Shown here piece by piece: positions 35,105 through 47,029 of a stretch of DNA of 64,000 nt. The stretch covers positions 1,287,501-1,351,500 of the forward strand of contig BSBM01000261.1 in assembly GCA_027924585.1 (NCBI GenBank), written 5' to 3'. Below the pieces are notes generated by a model, which did no database searches, was not told where the DNA came from, and saw only the letters and a list, made by a program, of their open reading frames with translations. The number at the start of each line of letters is the position of its first letter. Position 1 is the stretch's first letter. The translations under genes were made by a program, and so were the position numbers. Source of the DNA: Larix kaempferi. Taxonomy: Eukaryota; Streptophyta; Pinopsida; Pinales; Pinaceae.

Positions 35105-35722
35105 AAGTAGGAGAGAGAAAGAGAGGGGTAAAGGGTGTGGTTATGGGTAGGGAGAGTAGGGGGGGTTAGGGAGAGAGAGGGTGGGTTAGGGGTAATGAGA
35201 GTGTGTGCGTGAGAGAGAGAGGAAAGGGTGTTAGGGTATTGGGGGAGAGAAAGAGGGGTGGAGGTAAGGTGTCGGTGGAGGAGTAAGGGAGAGAAAGAGT
35301 GAGAGATGGGGTTAGTAAGGGTTAGGGGGAAGACGGGGGAGAGAGACAGATATGAGGATGGGGGTTAAAGGTATGGAATGAGTAGGGGGTGAGAGAGTTA
35401 GAGAGGGAGTTAGTAAGGGTTATGGATATGAGAGAGAGAGAGAGAGAGGGGCATGTTAGGGGGTTGGGGGTGAGAGAGATGGCGAGGGTATACAAGTAGG
35501 TGGAGGATTAGAGAGAGAGAGAGAGAGAGCCTAGGGGTGGAGGGTGTGGGTGATTAAGGGTAGAGGAAGGAGGGGGGTTGGGGAGATAAATAGATAAAGA
35601 TCATGGTGGGGGGAGGAGTGGGGTTGGGGGGGGAGAAAGAGATAGAGATCGGGGGTGGGGGAGGGATAGGGGTTTAGGGAGGATTAGGGAAGTTAGAGAG
35701 AAGAGAAGTATAGGGTGGGGGA

Positions 35723-35724
<2 letters not shown>

Positions 35725-35771
<47 letters not shown>
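35725..35771. repeat. (TA)n microsatellite inside purine block copy 2
   Basis: Perfect AT run followed at once by a long perfect (AG)n run (35772-35802). Confidence 0.9.
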
Positions 35772-35810
<39 letters not shown>

Positions 35811-36587
35811 TGTGGTAAGTGGTATGGAGAGCAAGATTAGGAGAGACAAAGAGACAGGGGTTTAGGGGCCCAGGGGGAGTAGGAGAGAGTGGGGGGGGGG
35901 GATGTTATGGGTAGGGAGAGTAGGATGGGGGTTAGGGGTTATGAGAGTGTATGAGAGATAGGTGGGGAGTTTGTTAGGGGTTTGGAGGGGAGAGAGAGAG
36001 GTGGGGGTTAGGTGTAGGTGGAGGAGTAGTGGAGAGAGATAGTGAGAGAAGGGATTAGTGTGGGTTGGTGGGGTGGGGAGAGAGAGAGAGAGAGAGAAGG
36101 GGGGAGAGCAAGGGACTGTTAGTGGGTTGAAGGAGAGAGAGGGGGGGGTGGTGGTTAGGTGTAGGTGGAGGGGTAGGGAAAAGAGAGAGCAAGAGAAGAG
36201 GTTAGTAGGGATGTCAAAGAGAAGGGGGGGTATAGGGTGGGGGTAGAGCGAGAGAGAGAGATGGGTGGTGATAAGTGGTAGCGGGAGGGGGATTAGGGGA
36301 GAGAGAGAGAGAGGGGGGGGGGGGTTAGGGGTAGGGGAGAAATAGGGGCGTAGAGGGGGTGGCTATGAGTAGGGATAGTAGGAGGGGGGTTAGGATTATT
36401 GAGGATGCTAGAGAGAGAGGGCATCTTTAGGGGGATGTGGGAGAAAGAGAGGGGTGGGGTTTAAGTGTAGGTGGAGGAGTAGGGGAGAGAGAGAGAGGGG
36501 TATAGAGGGGGTTAGTAAGGGTTAGGGGGCAGAGGTGAGAGAGAGAGAAGGAGGAGGACGGAGAGAGGGGGTTAGTAAGAGTTAGGT

Positions 36588-36623
<36 letters not shown>

Positions 36624-37313
36624 GAGGAGGAGGAGGAGGAGGAGGAGGAGGAGGAGGTGGGGGATATAGGTAGTGAGAGGAGTAGGGGGGTAAGAGTGGG
36701 AGGGAGAAGGGGGGTAAGAGTGAGATATGTATATAGAATGAACATCTTTCATGAAGAAAGGGAATAGGACTTGGTGTGTTAAGCTTGGCTTGGTGGTGAT
36801 TTAACATGAAAAATATTTGGATGGATAGGTATATAGAATGACACTAAATATTAGTAAGGGTTAGGGGGAAGAGGGGGAATAGAGAAAGAGAGTAGGGGGA
36901 ATAGAGAGAGGGAGAGGGGGGGGGGTGGGTTAGGGGTTTGGGGAGAGGGGGGGGGGTGGGTTAGGGGTTTGGGGAGGAGTAGGGAGATTAGAGAGAAAGG
37001 GGGGTATAGGTGAGGAGTGTGGGTGATGGAGTTAGAGAGAGTGAGAGAGAAAGAGAGAGATCAAGGGGGTTAGGATTTTGAAGAGGAGTAGGGATATTAG
37101 AGAGAAAGGGGGGTATAGGTGAGGTGGTGTGTGGGTGTTCGGGTTAGAGGGAGAGAGAGAGAGAAAGAGGTAAATGAAGAGACATTGGCTGGTTGTAAGG
37201 GTTTATAGGTAGAGGGAGAGGGGGGTGTTAAGGGGTTATAGGTAGCAGTAGAGGGGGGTGTTATGATATTGGAGTTAAGTGGAGCAGGGGAGAAGAGAGT
37301 GAGAGAAGGGGTT

Positions 37314-37645
37314 ACATCTGTATAGCACCGAGTGAAACGAGGTGCTCTACAACCCAATATGGGGGAGATGTTGTAACGTGTGTGATGTAACGTTTGTTAC
37401 TGTCAAAATAATTAAAAAATTTCATGTCCTCTCATAAAATAAAAAATTAAATTATGGAAAGTATTTAAAAAAAAATCCATGTTGGTTCATAAAATAAAAT
37501 ATTATGAAAAGTAGTTAAAAAATAGATATGAAAAGAGAGATCGCATTTCTTGAGTTTAAATTTAAAAAAAGAAATACACCTCAAGAAATTGGATCCCTCT
37601 CGGTGCTTGATAGATACGGGTTTAAGATGGATCTATGCTCGGTAG
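37314..37645 (+). repeat. AT-rich interspersed repeat, copy B
   Basis: Inserted after GAAGGGGTTA of the purine block. It starts near TAGCACCGAGTGAAACGAGG, then ATGGGGGAGA and TGTTGTAACGTG, and ends near GATCTATGCTCGGTAG. It is shorter than copies A and C because of internal loss. On both sides the purine-rich modules resume. Confidence 0.65.
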
Positions 37646-38133
37646 GGGGGTAGAGGGGGTGGCTATGGGTATGGATAGTAGGAGGGGGCTTATGGGGAGA
37701 GAGCGGGGGTTAGGATTATTAAGGATGATAGAGAGAGAGGGGGGTGGGGTTTAAGTGTAGGTGGAGGAGTAGGGGAGAGAGAGAGAGGCGGATAGAGGGG
37801 GTTAGTAAGGGTTAGGGGAAGAGGTGAGAGAGAGAGAAGGAGGAGGACAGAGAGAGGGGGTTAGTAAGAGTTAGGGAAGAGAGAGAGAGAGAGAAGGGGG
37901 GGTATAGGTGAGGAGTGTGGGTGTTCGGGTTAGAGGGAGAGAGAGAGAGAGAGAGGTAAATGAAGAGACATTGACGGGTGGTAAGGGTTTATAGGTAGAG
38001 GGAGAGGGGGGTGTTAAGGGGTTATAGGTAGCAGTAGAGGGGGGTGTTAAGGGGTTATAGGTAGTAGTAGAGGGGGGTGTTAGGATATTGGGGTTAAGTG
38101 GAGCAGGGGATAAAGAGAGTGAGAGAAGGGGTT

Positions 38134-38517
38134 ACATTTGTACAGCATCGAGTGAAACGAGGTGCTCTACAACCCAGTATGGGGGATATGTTGTAACGTG
38201 TGTGATATTATGTTACATCGTGATGTAACATTTGTTACTAACAAAATAATTAAAAAATTTCATGTCTGCTCATAAAATAAAAAATTAAATTATGGAAAGT
38301 ATTTTAAAAAAATCCATGTTGGTTCATAAAATAAAATATTATGAAAAGTAATTAAACAATAGATGTTTGTTTATAAAATAAAAACTTAAACCTTGATCTA
38401 TTGATCAAGAGAGATCAAATTTCTGGAGTTTAAATTTAAAAAAAGAAATACACCTCAAGAAATTGGATCCCTCACGGTGCTTGATAGATACGAGTTTAAG
38501 ATGGATCTATGCTAGGT
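38134..38517 (+). repeat. AT-rich interspersed repeat, copy C
   Basis: Same ends, orientation and flanking purine modules as copy B. B and C were therefore most likely multiplied together by a local tandem duplication, not by two insertions. It contains a near-palindrome TGTTACATCGTGATGTAACA near 38220. Confidence 0.65.
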
Positions 38518-39891
38518 AGGGGGGTAGAGGGGGTGGCTATGGGTAGGGATAGTAGGAGGGGGGTTATGGGGAGAGAGCGGGGGTTAGGATTATTGAGATG
38601 CTAGAGAGAGAGGGCATCTTTAGGGGGATGTGGGAGAGAGAGAGGGGTGGGGTTTAAGTGTAGGTGGAGGAGTAGGGGAGAGAGAGAGGGGGGGATAGAG
38701 GGGGTTAGCAAGTGCTAGGGTGAAGAGGTGAGAGAGAGAGAAGGATGAGGATGGAGAGAGGGGGTTAGTAAGAGTTAGGGGAGAGAGAGAGAGAGAGAGA
38801 GAGAGGAGGAGGAGGAGGAGGAGGAGGAGGAGGAGGAGGTGGTGGATAGAGGTAGTGAGAGGAGTAGGGGGGTAAGAGTGGGAGAGAGAAGGGGGGTGTT
38901 AGAATATTGGGGGAGATCTAGAGAAGGTTATGATTTATGGGTAGGTAGACGAGTATGGGAGAGAGAGAGAGAGTGAGTGAGGAGGATAAGCGTGTAGCTT
39001 GGTGATGATAACAAATGAGAACATTAAAAATATTTTGATGGATAGGTATATAGAATGAACATCTTTCATGAATAAAGCAAATATGACTTGGTGTGTTAGG
39101 CATGGCTTGGTGATGATTTAGCATGAAAAATATTTGGTGGCTAGGTATATAGAATGACACTAAATATTAGTAAGGGTTAGGGGAAAGACGTGGAATAGAG
39201 AAAGGGAGGAGTAGGGGGAATAGAGAGGGGGAGAGTGGGGGGGGGCAGGTTAGGGGTTTGGGGAGGAGTAGGGAGATTAGAGAGAAAGGGGGGTATAGGT
39301 GATGAGTGTGGGTGATGGAGTTAGAGAGAGAGAGAGAGAGATCAAGGGGGTTAGGGTTTTGAAGAGGAGTAGGGATATTAGAGAGAAAGGGGGGTATAGG
39401 TGAGGAGTGTGGGTGTTCGAGTTACAGAGAGAGAGAGAGAGAGAGAGGTAAATGAAGAGACATTGGTGGGTGGTAAGGGTTTATAGGTAGAGGGAGAGGG
39501 GGTTGTTAAGGGGTTATAGGTAGTAGTAGAGGGGGGTGTTAGGATATTGGGGTTAAGTGGAGAAGGGAAGAAAGAGAGTGAGAGAAGGGGTTAGTAAGGA
39601 TTAGGGAGAGGGAGAGACAGAGACAAAGAGAGAGAGAGACGGTTAGTAGTAGTGGGAGGATGTGGGAGAGAGAGAGGGGTAGGGTTTAAGTGTAGGTGGA
39701 GGAGTAGGGAAGAGAGAGAGAGAGAGAGAGAGAGAGGGATAGAGGGGGTTAGTAAGGGTTAGGGGGGAGAGCTAAGAGAGAGAGAAGGAGGAGGATGGAG
39801 AGAGGGGGTTAGTAAGAGTTAGGGGAGAGAGAGAGAGAGAGGAGGAGGAGGAGGAGGAGGTGGAGGATAGAGGTAGTGAGAGGAGTAGGGG

Positions 39892-40711
39892 TGTCACCTA
39901 CCCAATTTCTGAAATTATTATTTTATTGACAAAATACTTTATGTTAAATTTAATTACAAAGTTTTGTAACTATGACCAAGTTTGGTCAAGGATTAATGTA
40001 ATTACTAAATTATTATTATTTAATAAATTAAAGTAGGAGACAAACACCCAAGGGAACTGTTAAATGAGTGTTCACTGTCCCACTAGGAGGAATGGAAGTT
40101 GTTAGAAGGTATGGGATAGATGGCAGCAATTGCACTTCACCACTAGTTTTTGGTTGTGGGACAACTACCCCTACAAATGTGGCATTATCCCCCAGGTGGA
40201 GGGAGTGAGCATGTAGCTCATTTAATGACCAATTAACAACTGAAAGGCCTAGGTAGCCTACATAAGGAAAATAAGAATTGAGCAGGTAGCTCTTACACAA
40301 TATTTTCTGCAGAAATATTCCTCATGTGCATCAGGTGATGACTGAGAGATTCGAATAGGGAGGCTATGTGAGTGCAACTATAAGTCTGCAAATTTTTCTG
40401 AGAAGGAGAACCAGAGGTGCTAGTGCAGGTCCTTTGACTGCTAAGTCTTTAAGACTGGTTAACTATTACACTGCAAGAGGAGACTCTGAGTTTCTAAGTT
40501 TCTTCCTCTTGGTGGTTCAGTGAACAGGCTCGGGGGTCCTAAGGCAAGTAACTAGGTTGTCTTCAGGAATTGGTTGGGTGGAACAGGCTCCTTGGGCTGT
40601 TTGTTTCTCTACAGTTAACCAGGTTTTGCTAGTCCTAATTTGTTACAGTTCAAATGTTCTGTATAGTAAAATAATTTACTTTCTGACCTATGTTTAATTT
40701 TGAATGATAAA
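39892..40711 (+). repeat. 5' LTR of the outer element, part 1
   Basis: Matches the start of the 3' LTR at 57062. Interrupted after GATAA by the nested element. The intact site in the other LTR lies at about 57876. Confidence 0.93.
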
Positions 40712-42331
40712 TGTAACGTCCCTTCCCATCATACCAGCATGACAGAGAGGGTCGTGACACTAAATCCGGGCATCTAGCCCCATAAACTTTTAACTAAGCA
40801 TTCACATAATATAAAAGACATATGGAATGTATGATTATAAGAAAAACACAGTGGAAATAATGTCAATTACACTTCTATCATACATTCAAGATATTCATCA
40901 AATAATAATTGCAAAGTTAACACAAGAGAATACTTATCTTAACAAAGTAGTCCCAAGCAACCAGCTATGCATCTACAACATTCCACCCAACCATAGGCCA
41001 GCTGTGCTTATCAACCTCTTGATGCAACTGCCACCCCCGAGCTGGGCATGATCTCTACAAGGAATCAGGGAACAACAGACTCACACATAGCCAAGCATAC
41101 ACCAAGATGAGCCAAGCCAATCTACAATTGGGTTTATCAAGCTACTAGGAAATGGAAAGGAAGAGTTGCTAAGCTAGTGAGCTCAAGCACAGAGCCAGGG
41201 ATAACCTTACAAGATCTATCTAGCTTGGCACCCACAATACCTACACACCCAGCACAAGGAAGTATTCTTTTCACTGCTGTACAGTCCCTCAATCCATACC
41301 TTCCCCATCTAGTACTCTCAGGGTGTGCATAGAAGAGTAGCAAAAGCCCTCTTGATATTCTTGAGAGGTTGTCTCCCCCACTAGGTTTATCAAGCCAATT
41401 CTGTCCACTACCACTCCAAATCTTTTGCTCATGAGTTCAAACCAAAACATGGATGCACATAACAACAAAACCACAATTGCTGGGCATGAGAAAAAACGTT
41501 TTTACCGTGGAATTCCCAGAGAGGGGGTTTCTACCAATTTAGAAAAACGTGGGAAGCCTAAAAATGAAATGAAAAATGGGGAACAACCCTGGAGAGCAGA
41601 AACCGTTTTCAGAAAAACGTCCATGGGCATTTTGGGGCAAAAATGACCTCCATCACAGTCCCAAATCGTGACCCCTTCTCTCCCAGCTGCTGTATAATGC
41701 AGAAATGACTCCCAGGCATGGAAAATGCAGGAAAAATGGTGAAAAACGTGATGGGGAAAGACCCAGTAGTTCAGACTGCGTGAGAGAGGAAAGACTGACT
41801 GTTCAGAATGGCTTTGGGCACCATTTCATGGGTGTTTTCTTGTCCAAGGAGACAAAATATGATTTCCCAGGTTGATGGCTTGCCCATGCACGAAATTGAC
41901 TGCCATACCTCTTCATTCCCAAGGCATTAACTGCCTCAACCAACTCTTGGAAGAATTAAAATGATTGGGTCCATAACCCAAAATGGGTAGTTGAGGGTTT
42001 ATGGGTTTTCTTATTGACACATGGATTAACACCATTGGCTCAAGGGTTGAATAATTTCCCTCCCTATTCCTTGTAGAATCATGCCCCCATCTCTTTGTTG
42101 CATTGCATAGCTAGTTGTGGGTATTTTCATTAAAATTCATATTTACATGATGTCTTAATTTACATTGTGCCTATCTAGCACAAGAACCATAGGCATCTAT
42201 TTTTAATTATCGATACATGAAACGCTAAATCAATGGTGGGGCCTTGGCCTTGAGCTCCTCACCATGATTAAATTACAATATTTACATCATTTACGATTTA
42301 ATACAAAGGTGGTCAAAATGGGGACATTACA
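40712..42331 (-). repeat. 3' LTR of the nested element (1.62 kb)
   Basis: Full-length match to 48192-49811 with scattered substitutions. Exact end is uncertain by one or two bases. Confidence 0.93.
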
Positions 42332-42346
42332 TTCCCTTCCCCTTAC
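42332..42346 (-). other. Polypurine tract of the nested element
   Basis: On the minus strand TAAGGGGAAGGGAA lies directly against the 3' LTR. Confidence 0.8.
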
Positions 42347-42359
42347 ATTAGCACTGTCC

Positions 42360-44257
42360 TTAGTGCTCATCAAAATTGAACAGAAATGGATATGCCACCC
42401 TCATGGCATCCTCCAGCTCCCATGTAGCCTCATCGGGACCGTAGTGCTTCCATTGCACCTTTACCTATCCGATGGCTCGGTTCTGGATCAATGTTACCTT
42501 CTTGTCTAGGATGCGCAATGGATCGATTTGGAATTCTCCCTCGGGTTCCACCTGGATCACATCCCAATTAATCACATGGTTAGGATCATGTACATATTTC
42601 TTAAGCAAAGAGACATGAAAAACATTATGAGCTTTAGTGCTAGCAGGCAATGCAAGTCTATATGCAACTGGTCATATTCTTTCGAGCACTTCAAATGGCC
42701 CACAATATCTAGGTGATAGCTTGGCACAACTCCCAAGCTTCAAGGAACTCTTCCTTGATCTCACTCTAAGATACATATGATCCCCAACACTGAATTCCCT
42801 ATGGATTCTATGCTTATCCGCATATCTTTTCTGTCTATCCTGGGCTACTTTTAAATTTTGCCGGATCTTGGCAACCTCTTGCTCCATTTCCTTAAGCAAT
42901 TCTGGCCCAAGTACAATCATGTTCACTAGATTGTCTCAAGTCACTGGTGTCCTACACCTTCTGCCATACAAGGCCTCATAAGGACTCATTCCCAACGATA
43001 CTTGTTGCCCATTGTTATATGCAAATTCTACCAAGTGTAGATAATCCTCTCACTTGGATGGTTTGTCCATTACATACATGCGGAGCATGTCTTCAAGCAC
43101 CCGATTTACTCTTTCTATTTTCCCATCTGTTTGAGGATGGTATGAGGTACTAAAGCTTAGCTGTGTACCCAAATCTACAAAGAGACCCTTCCAAAAATTG
43201 GAAGTGAACTTGGTATCCCTGTCAGAAATTATTGCCTTAGGCAATCCATGTAATCTGAAAATTTCCTTCATGAAAATATTTGCAATGGCATCAGCTTTAT
43301 GTTTAGACTTAACCGGTATAAAATGTGCTGCCTTTGTTAACTTGTCCACCACAACCATGATGGAATCATGTTGTCTCATAGTCATTGGCAATCCTGTAAT
43401 AAAGTCCATGGATATTACTTCCCATTTCCATTCTGGAATTGGCACTGGGAGCAATAAACCTGCTGGATGTTGGTGTTCACTCTTCACCTGCTGACATTCC
43501 ATGCACTTAGAAATGTATTCAGCGATGTCCTTCTTCATGCCTGGCCAAAAATAGTATTTTCTTGCTGTAGCAGTTGTTTTCTGATATCTTGGGTGACCAG
43601 AGTATGGAGCTTTATGGATCTCATCCATAACAATTCTCCTCAAATCTGCCGCATTTGGAATATAGACTCTATTCTTATAAGTAAGAAGTCTACCTTCTTC
43701 CAAATGATAGCCTTTATACTTCTTGCTGAGGTCTTGCTGCTGCAATTTGTCCTTTATCTACACGTACACTTCATTCTCAACAATATGGTTAACAATCTAC
43801 TGCTTCAAATCTGGTTGGCAAGTACTAAGTGTTGCCACATACATTTCATGTACCTTCCTGTTGAGTGCATCAGCCACCTTGTTTTCTTTCCCTTTTATGT
43901 GTTTGATCTCAAAATCAAATTCACACAAAAATTCCAACCATCTAGCTGCCTAGCATTTAAAGTTGGCTGATCGAATAAGTATTTCAGACCACAATGGTCT
44001 GTCCTTAACTCAAATTTTCTTCCCATTAAGTAATGCCTCCACATCTTTAAGGCATGTACTATGGCTGCAAGTTCTATATCATGAGTAGCATAGTTCTTCT
44101 CATGCTCCTTCAACTTTCTTGACTCATAGCATATCACGTGGTTGTCTTGCATAAGAACTCCTCCAAGTCCTTGATTGCATGCATCGGTACATACCACAAA
44201 GTCTTTTTCTGGGTCTGCAATTTTCAAAATGGGTGCACTTGTAAGAAGATTCTTCAA
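42360..44257 (-). pseudogene. pol: RNase H, integrase and chromodomain-like end of nested pol
   Basis: Continues in frame from the RT after a TAG at 44260-44258. RNase H has [15 protein letters not shown] and [12 protein letters not shown]. After a one-base frame change near 43960 come [15 protein letters not shown] and the integrase. The zinc region has HKAPYSGHPRY and CMECQQVK. The catalytic core is complete (MDFITG, VVDKLTKA, SDRDTKFTS, ERVNRVLED). Stops occur where the family has Trp (near 43050 and 42940, TGG to TGA), Gly (42675) and Gln (42465). The C-terminal segment (IQVEPEGEFQIDPLRIL, then VKVQWKHYGPDEATWELED) is the chromodomain-like tail of Tekay/Del elements, thought to steer insertion to chromatin. 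Ends at TAA 42362-42360. Confidence 0.85.
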
Positions 44258-47029
44258 CTATTGAAAACTTTCCTCACATCTTGGTGACCATTCAAACTTT
44301 ATCCCCTTCTTTTGCAAGGAAGTGATCGGGTTTGCAACCTTGGAGAATCCTTCAATAAACCTCCTGTAGTAACCAGCAAGGCCCATAAAAGATCTCACAT
44401 CAGTCACATTCCTTGGATTTGGCCAATTCATAATGGTTTCAATCTTCTCAGGGTCTACAGATATTCCTTCGTCGGAGATGATGTGACCCAAATAATGAAT
44501 TCTATCTTTATAAAAGTCACATTTGCTCAACTTTGCATACAGCTTATGCTCCCTTAGTAATTGCATTGTCATTCTCAAATGTTCTTCATGTTCTTCTTCA
44601 TTCTTAGAATAGATGAGAATGTCATCTATTAATATAAGAACAAACTTGTCCAAATACTTGCTAAAAACATTATTCATGAGACACATGAATGTAGCTGGTG
44701 CATTTGTGAGACTGAATGGTACCACTACAAACTCATAGTGTCCATACCTTATTCTAAAGGCTGTCTTATGAATATCTTCTTCTTTGATTCTTACCTGATG
44801 GTAACCAGACCTCAATTCAATCTTTGAAAATACCTTTGCTCCTCTCATTTGGTCAAAAAGGTCATCAATTTGGGGCAATGGGTATTTTTTCTTCACAGTG
44901 ACTTTGTTCAACTGCCTGTAGTCAATACACAACCTGAGTGTTCCATATTTCTTTTTCACAAATAGAACAGGTGCTCCCCATGGGGACACACTTGGCCTAA
45001 TATATTTCTTTTCCAGCAACTCTTGTAATTGCATTTTCAGTTCTAGCAATTCTGGTGTACTCATCCTATAGGGTGTCTTAGACACTGGTGCCGCTCCTGG
45101 CACAAGTTCAATTGTAAATTCAATGTCTATCTTTGGAGGGAGTCCTGGAATCTCATCAGGAAAAACATCCCTGAATTCTTGCAATACATGATAGTCCTCC
45201 AATTTAAGGGTTTCATTCTCTGCTGCCTCTAAAATGTGGGCTGCATGCAGTTGACATCCCTTCCTACAGAACTTCTTCAGCTGCATGGCTGTAACCTGTC
45301 TAACAGAAGTCACCTTTGGAATCCCTTTTACAACCCTCGGGTTTCCTTCTGCGTCCATGCATTCAAATGTCTTATTGTAGCAGTCAAGTTTAACCCGGTG
45401 TGCTTCTAACCAATCCATTCCAATGAGAATATCATAGGAACCCAATGGTAAAATATTCATATCTACGTAAGTGAATAGCCCATCCATCTCTAATGGGCAT
45501 TTCTCTACTATTTCACTAACTTTTCTCTTGGTTCCAGTGGCTAGTTGAACTAACCATGATTTACTATGCTTTAATTTCTTGAAAGCACAAATCTCAACAA
45601 TTCTAGGAGTGACATAACTGTGAGTAGATCCAGGATCAATCAAAATAGAAACAGATTGCTTAGCAATCTTACCTTCAACTTCAACCACAGTTGACTGATG
45701 ATCTGCTTGGCGGTCGTCTAGTGCTGCATAGATTCTAGGGAGTGTCCTCGCCACTTGACCCACAGTTCCAGCTCCCTGGATGTTGTGGACTTGATTTGGA
45801 TTCCCATTCTGATGTGGACAGTTCCTAAGCATGTGGTCTCCCCCACAACCCCAACATTGAAGTGGTTCTCTTGGTTCCTTTGGATCTCTTGGCTTGTCTC
45901 CCATCATCCTAGTTGGCTTAGTCACAACCTGTGATGGTTGCCTTTGCTGATTCCGGAATTGAGGAGGTTTGAACCCCTTCTTCCTTTGGTCAAACTTTTC
46001 ATTTTTCCTATCCTTCCATGCCTTATGGAATTCTGGTTTGCTTCTGTTTTGATCAAAGAAATACTTGGCCTTTCTTATGGCCTCCTCTAGAGTTCGAGGT
46101 TCATCGAACTCAATTCTGTCTTTATATGACTGGGGCAGTCCACTTAGGAAACGTTGAATTTTCACCTTATCATCTCGAATGTACCTGACATATCTTAGCA
46201 GCTCCAAGAATTTGTTTGCATATTCTTCCATGGTCAATTGTTCCAATCTCAGCTCATGGAACTCTTTGATCTTATCATCATAGTACCTATCAGAGAGGTA
46301 CTTTTGCTTGAAGTATTTTTTGAACTGCTTCCACACAATCTTCCTTTCGTTGATCTTCTTCACTTGCCTGATGTGTTCCCACCATATAGATGCTCTTCCA
46401 TTCAAGTTGAAGATGGCTACCCTTGCCTTCATATTTCCAGAGTAGTCTTGGACTTGGAAATACTTTCTCATCCCAAGAAGCCAAGCTTCAGCTTCTTGAC
46501 CAGACTTTATCTTTCCATCAAATGTAGGAGCTTTCGCCTTCTTAAATTTCCCATGTGAATTGTTCTTGTAGTGCTTCTTCCTCTTACTCCCGCGAGATGA
46601 AGAGCTTGAACCCCCAATGGATTCTTCAGAGTCAGATGATTCATTAGAAGAGATTTCTGGAGTATATGTTCTGTCTGTAGAAACTCTTCTTGAGCTGCTG
46701 GCCCTCTTACGAGAATTCCTTCTAGAACTACTCCCATCCCTTTCTGGATTCGATGTCTGATGTCCAGAGTTTATTTGCCTTTGGATGTCTGTCAAACTCT
46801 GTAGCATGGATGCATTCAACTGATTTTGTTCTTCCTGAGCTTTAATCATCCTTTCATTATCTTCCCTACAGCTTTGTAACTCCACCCTTAGGCTTCTCAT
46901 GGTGGCTGCAATACCTGGCGGAGTCTCTTGATTTCTTCTCCCATTAGATTCTGTTTCAGCATTTTCAACATGTATGTTCTCCCCCATGGCATCTGTCTCA
47001 GGATCATAGGGATCCTGTGCATCATCCAT
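44258..47029 (-). CDS. Gag-protease-RT frame of the nested element, open over 920 codons
   Basis: Counted from an upstream in-frame TTG at 47062, the frame is open for 934 codons; the first ATG (47029) gives 923. Residues (TTG numbering): acidic N-terminus; coiled coil 56-98 ([15 protein letters not shown]); Ser/Arg-rich linker; gag fold 175-340 ([18 protein letters not shown]); CCHC knuckle 403-415; protease Asp 476 in [11 protein letters not shown] 690-930 with [10 protein letters not shown] and the active site LIDD (811-814). Two oddities suggest it is inactive: the motif-A Asp is Glu ([12 protein letters not shown], residue 749), and the YIDD/FIDD first residue is Leu. Ends at TAG 44260-44258, where pol should continue. 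Confidence 0.88.
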   Translation of the reverse strand: MDDAQDPYDPETDAMGENIHVENAETESNGRRNQETPPGIAATMRSLRVELQSCREDNERMIKAQEEQNQLNASMLQSLTDIQRQINSGHQTSNPERDGSSSRRNSRKRASSSRRVSTDRTYTPEISSNESSDSEESIGGSSSSSRGSKRKKHYKNNSHGKFKKAKAPTFDGKIKSGQEAEAWLLGMRKYFQVQDYSGNMKARVAIFNLNGRASIWWEHIRQVKKINERKIVWKQFKKYFKQKYLSDRYYDDKIKEFHELRLEQLTMEEYANKFLELLRYVRYIRDDKVKIQRFLSGLPQSYKDRIEFDEPRTLEEAIRKAKYFFDQNRSKPEFHKAWKDRKNEKFDQRKKGFKPPQFRNQQRQPSQVVTKPTRMMGDKPRDPKEPREPLQCWGCGGDHMLRNCPHQNGNPNQVHNIQGAGTVGQVARTLPRIYAALDDRQADHQSTVVEVEGKIAKQSVSILIDPGSTHSYVTPRIVEICAFKKLKHSKSWLVQLATGTKRKVSEIVEKCPLEMDGLFTYVDMNILPLGSYDILIGMDWLEAHRVKLDCYNKTFECMDAEGNPRVVKGIPKVTSVRQVTAMQLKKFCRKGCQLHAAHILEAAENETLKLEDYHVLQEFRDVFPDEIPGLPPKIDIEFTIELVPGAAPVSKTPYRMSTPELLELKMQLQELLEKKYIRPSVSPWGAPVLFVKKKYGTLRLCIDYRQLNKVTVKKKYPLPQIDDLFDQMRGAKVFSKIELRSGYHQVRIKEEDIHKTAFRIRYGHYEFVVVPFSLTNAPATFMCLMNNVFSKYLDKFVLILIDDILIYSKNEEEHEEHLRMTMQLLREHKLYAKLSKCDFYKDRIHYLGHIISDEGISVDPEKIETIMNWPNPRNVTDVRSFMGLAGYYRRFIEGFSKVANPITSLQKKGIKFEWSPRCEESFQ

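Larger units (their letters stand above)
34236..39891. repeat. Composite segmental-duplication unit, copy 2, left part
   Basis: Repeats the order of copy 1: Arg/Gly-rich fragment, spacer, purine block. It is cut at 39891 by a retrotransposon and resumes at 61167. Confidence 0.75.
35105..39891. repeat. Purine-rich degenerate satellite block, copy 2, left part
   Basis: Same composition and modules as 27100-31930: (GA)n at 36592-36620, (GGA)n at 36620-36657, TTAGGG-type words throughout. It differs by having two insertions of the AT-rich palindrome repeat (37314 and 38134) and a local duplication of about 830 bp around them. Confidence 0.9.
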
